Positions 62,313-64,000 of a stretch of DNA of 64,000 bases are shown one piece after another (the first letter of the stretch is position 1; every line of letters begins with the position of its first letter). Position numbers and translations under genes: made by a program. Below the pieces are notes generated by a model. That model saw only the letters and a program-made list of their open reading frames with translations, ran no database searches and was not told where the DNA came from. The stretch is from Nostoc flagelliforme FACHB-838 (GTDB lineage: Bacteria; Cyanobacteriota; Cyanobacteriia; Cyanobacteriales; Nostocaceae), in assembly GCF_014698065.1 (NCBI RefSeq), contig NZ_JACJSI010000003.1:116637-180636 (forward strand). Reading direction: 5' to 3'.

Positions 62313-62968
62313 AACAAATTACACTATCTTGTCTAACAACAATGCCGACGTAAAATATAAAATGCTGAAAGGTTTCATTTTACTCTAGGTCTACACCCAA
62401 CAATCTTGTAGCTAACAATAAATTTCAACTATTTTATATACTATCTCTATCGTACATTATATAATGTTAACATTTGTGTGGTGTTTGAGAATTTAAAAGA
62501 TAGATAAGTAAGTAGACGCAATTAAATATAAGATGTCATTGCGAGCGGAAGGAAGTAAAGCGTGGCAATCTCAGTCTTTGCGATTGCAACTTTTAGAGAC
62601 GCTCCGCGAACACTTCGTACCCTACGGGAAGGCTTACGCCAACGCAATGACGAGCTATCTGATATTTATTTAGATTCATCTACTTAATGAAATAGTCCTG
62701 AATTTTATCCTAACTGTATTTTGATATTAGCCATATTTATGAATGGTCAGGGATAATTTCTAATTATTGATAACCTTGACAAAATTCTTTAAGCTTTGTC
62801 TTAAATGTCTTGGGGTTTAAATCTGATCGGAAAAATTTTCATTAGTCAATAGTCATTAGTGAGTTGTTTAAGTAATATCAAGCAATTAAATTGCATAAAA
62901 ATTCTCAGGAATTTTACTGAACCATCAAGACAATTAATATTACTAATATATAGATAAATATTGTCAGG
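62313..62968. other. Intergenic region with a 'gtcattgcg' repeat element
   Basis: A 650-bp AT-rich gap. A composite repeat runs from about 62532 to 62653, with ends GTCATTGCG and CGCAATGAC as inverse copies and the interior 'agacgctccgcgaac...cctacgggaagg' typical of dispersed elements. No gene was recognised. Confidence 0.65.
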
Positions 62969-62977
62969 ATGCTGAAT

Positions 62978-63682
62978 ATGTCAGATTTATCGCTTCAGTG
63001 GCAAAACTTGCAAGCGCAAGTTGAGTCTATATTACAACTTTTACAGCAAGAACCAACGCTACGTTCTCAAGATATTACACCTGTACAAACTTCTTTAAGC
63101 AAGGCGATTTCTCCGAAGTTTGAGATTGTCTTTGCGGGTGCATTTACTGCTGGCAAATCAATGTTAATCAATGCGCTATTGGAGAGGGAATTACTTTACA
63201 GTGCAGAAGGGCACGCTACAGGAACAGAATGCAAAATCGAGTATGCAGATGTAGATAAAGAACGTGTTGTTTTAACGTTTTTAAGTGAAGTAGAGATTCG
63301 AGAACACGCAGTTTCTTTGTGTCAGCAATTAGGATTTAAGACAGTACCTAATATTAACCAAACTGATGTTATTAACTCACTAAATCAAGATTGTGAAGCG
63401 ATTATTAAGCAGGAGGGTGGTGAAAATAAATCAGAACGTGCAAAACAAGGGAAGGCGTTAATGTTGTTGCTAGAGGGATATATAGCAAACCGCGATCGCA
63501 TCAACACGGTTAATAATGCTACATATTCAATGGAGCAATTTAACTTTTCCAACCTCAAGGAAGCGGCTGGATATGCGCGTCGTGGTAGTAATAGTGCCGT
63601 ATTGAAGCGGATAGAATATTACTGTAATCATCCTCTGCTACAAGATGGAAATGTAATTGTTGACACGCCGGGTATCGATGCC
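62978..63682 (+). pseudogene. Bacterial dynamin-like GTPase, truncated by an insertion sequence
   Basis: The frame opens MSDLSLQWQNLQAQVESILQ (ATG 62978, preceded by AGGA; an upstream ATG at 62969 exists). Helical N-terminus, then the dynamin GTPase: P-loop FAGAFTAGKSMLINALL (about 52-68), switch I ATGTECKIEY, and G3 VIVDTPGID. After about residue 237 the family sequence stops; the next codons (RVRASQSGLTQ) come from the end of an ISAs1-type element. A normal dynamin-like protein would have another ~400 residues. The GTPase domain itself is incomplete (no G4), so the product is probably inactive. In Nostoc such proteins remodel membranes. Confidence 0.8.
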
Positions 63683-64000
63683 AGGGTAAGAGCATCTCAA
63701 TCAGGCTTGACGCAAGGAATCAGAAGAATCTAATATATTGTCAATCAAACAACAACTAAGAACCTGAATCATATAATTATTATCCATAGCAGTGCGTTTC
63801 ATTTTTTGACGAAGACTACGTTTGTAGGTTTGTTCAAGGTTAAGAGCATTGAGAGCAAAGCGTCTTAAAAGCGCAAAATTCTGGGGACTGTGAAAAGAAC
63901 GAATGCGACAAGCATCTTCCGCAAAAGTACAGTCGAGAGTCCAATGAGCCTCGTTTTCAATACCCCAGTGTTTTCGGATAGCCCGACCGATAAGTTGAGC
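63682..64000 (-). mobile_element. ISAs1-family insertion sequence, one end
   Basis: The left boundary is set near 63682, where the dynamin reading frame loses similarity and CAGGGTAAGAG begins, which resembles an ISAs1-type terminal start. The transposase reads toward the dynamin gene. The other end is beyond the window. Confidence 0.7.
63701..64000 (-). CDS. ISAs1-family transposase, C-terminal 99 residues (cut by window edge)
   Basis: The open frame runs from the window edge to a TGA at 63701-63703 and encodes AQLIGRAIRKHWGIENEAHW, then TLDCTFAEDACRIRSFHSPQ and NFALLRRFALNALNLEQTYK, ending IDNILDSSDSLRQA. The segment WGIENEAHWTLDCTFAEDAC-R-I-R is the hallmark DDE-Glu region of ISAs1/DUF4338-type transposases, with Glu in WGIENE. 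N-terminal part lies beyond the window. Intact as far as visible, so the element may be autonomous. Confidence 0.88.
   Translation of the reverse strand, partial: AQLIGRAIRKHWGIENEAHWTLDCTFAEDACRIRSFHSPQNFALLRRFALNALNLEQTYKRSLRQKMKRTAMDNNYMIQVLSCCLIDNILDSSDSLRQA

Overview
The window looks like chromosome from a filamentous, probably heterocyst-forming cyanobacterium (Nostoc/Anabaena type). Reasons: the HIP1 octamer GCGATCGC recurs throughout; a phylloquinone gene group is present; ferredoxin-type sulfite reductase, a DUF6464 protein and a phytochrome-type GAF sensor kinase are encoded; and Nostoc-style dispersed repeats (heptamer tracts, 'aaccgcagagacgcag' units, 'gcgatgcctacgg' palindromes) lie between and inside genes. 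No rRNA, CRISPR array or replication origin was seen.

Layout. 1-8.3 kb: a cut-off TPR protein, rsmE, sulfite reductase, a small outer-membrane-like protein, an ADP-ribosylglycohydrolase, and a three-gene operon (membrane protein, HTH protein, cutA). 8.6-11.2 kb: tRNA-Arg(TCT), a homing-endonuclease-like protein and a convergent tyrosine recombinase with iterated sites at its promoter, then tRNA-Thr and tRNA-Tyr; this resembles a small integrative element. 11.2-13.5 kb: nadA, a metallophosphoesterase and tRNA-Ser. 13.9-16.5 kb: an AT-rich defence-like patch with a DUF262-HNH protein and a VapBC-type toxin-antitoxin pair. 16.6-22.1 kb: phylloquinone genes (thioesterase, menE, menC, menA, menF). 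22.2-27.8 kb: GNAT, proA, a secreted protein, glk, a histidine phosphatase and a Uma2 protein. 27.8-33.7 kb: a complete branched-chain/neutral amino acid ABC importer, split by an opposing Rpn-family gene. 34.3-37.2 kb: a secreted seven-repeat beta-propeller related to PLL lectins, small hypothetical genes and tRNA-Lys. 37.2-44.1 kb: a degenerate histidine kinase with a cyanobacteriochrome-like GAF domain, a GHL10 hydrolase, an alcohol dehydrogenase, a small zinc ribbon and a glycosyltransferase pseudogene. 44.5-47.8 kb: xth, then a HopA1-family protein paired with an APH-like kinase, the two-protein phosphorylation/elimination module known from class V lanthipeptide and thioamitide pathways. 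48.9-53.5 kb: a TMEM14 protein, then three co-directional genes: a DUF815 AAA+ ATPase, a membrane/coiled-coil/TerB-C protein and a BrxD-like (DUF2791) ATPase. 53.5-62.3 kb: an antitoxin remnant, Uma2, an N-acylglucosamine epimerase, two aspartoacylase paralogues, a 2-hydroxyacid dehydrogenase, a glutathionyl-hydroquinone reductase, a polysaccharide deacetylase and a receiver protein. 62.9-64 kb: a dynamin-like GTPase cut by an ISAs1-family transposase.

Two themes stand out. First, dispersed repeats have entered coding sequence in frame (rsmE, menE, menC, one aspartoacylase) or supply C-termini (thioesterase, livM). Second, three candidate systems deserve follow-up: the HopA1/APH-kinase pair, the TerB-C/BrxD-like ATPase cassette, and the endonuclease/recombinase element at tRNA-Arg. 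All family assignments come from reading motifs by eye; no database search was run.
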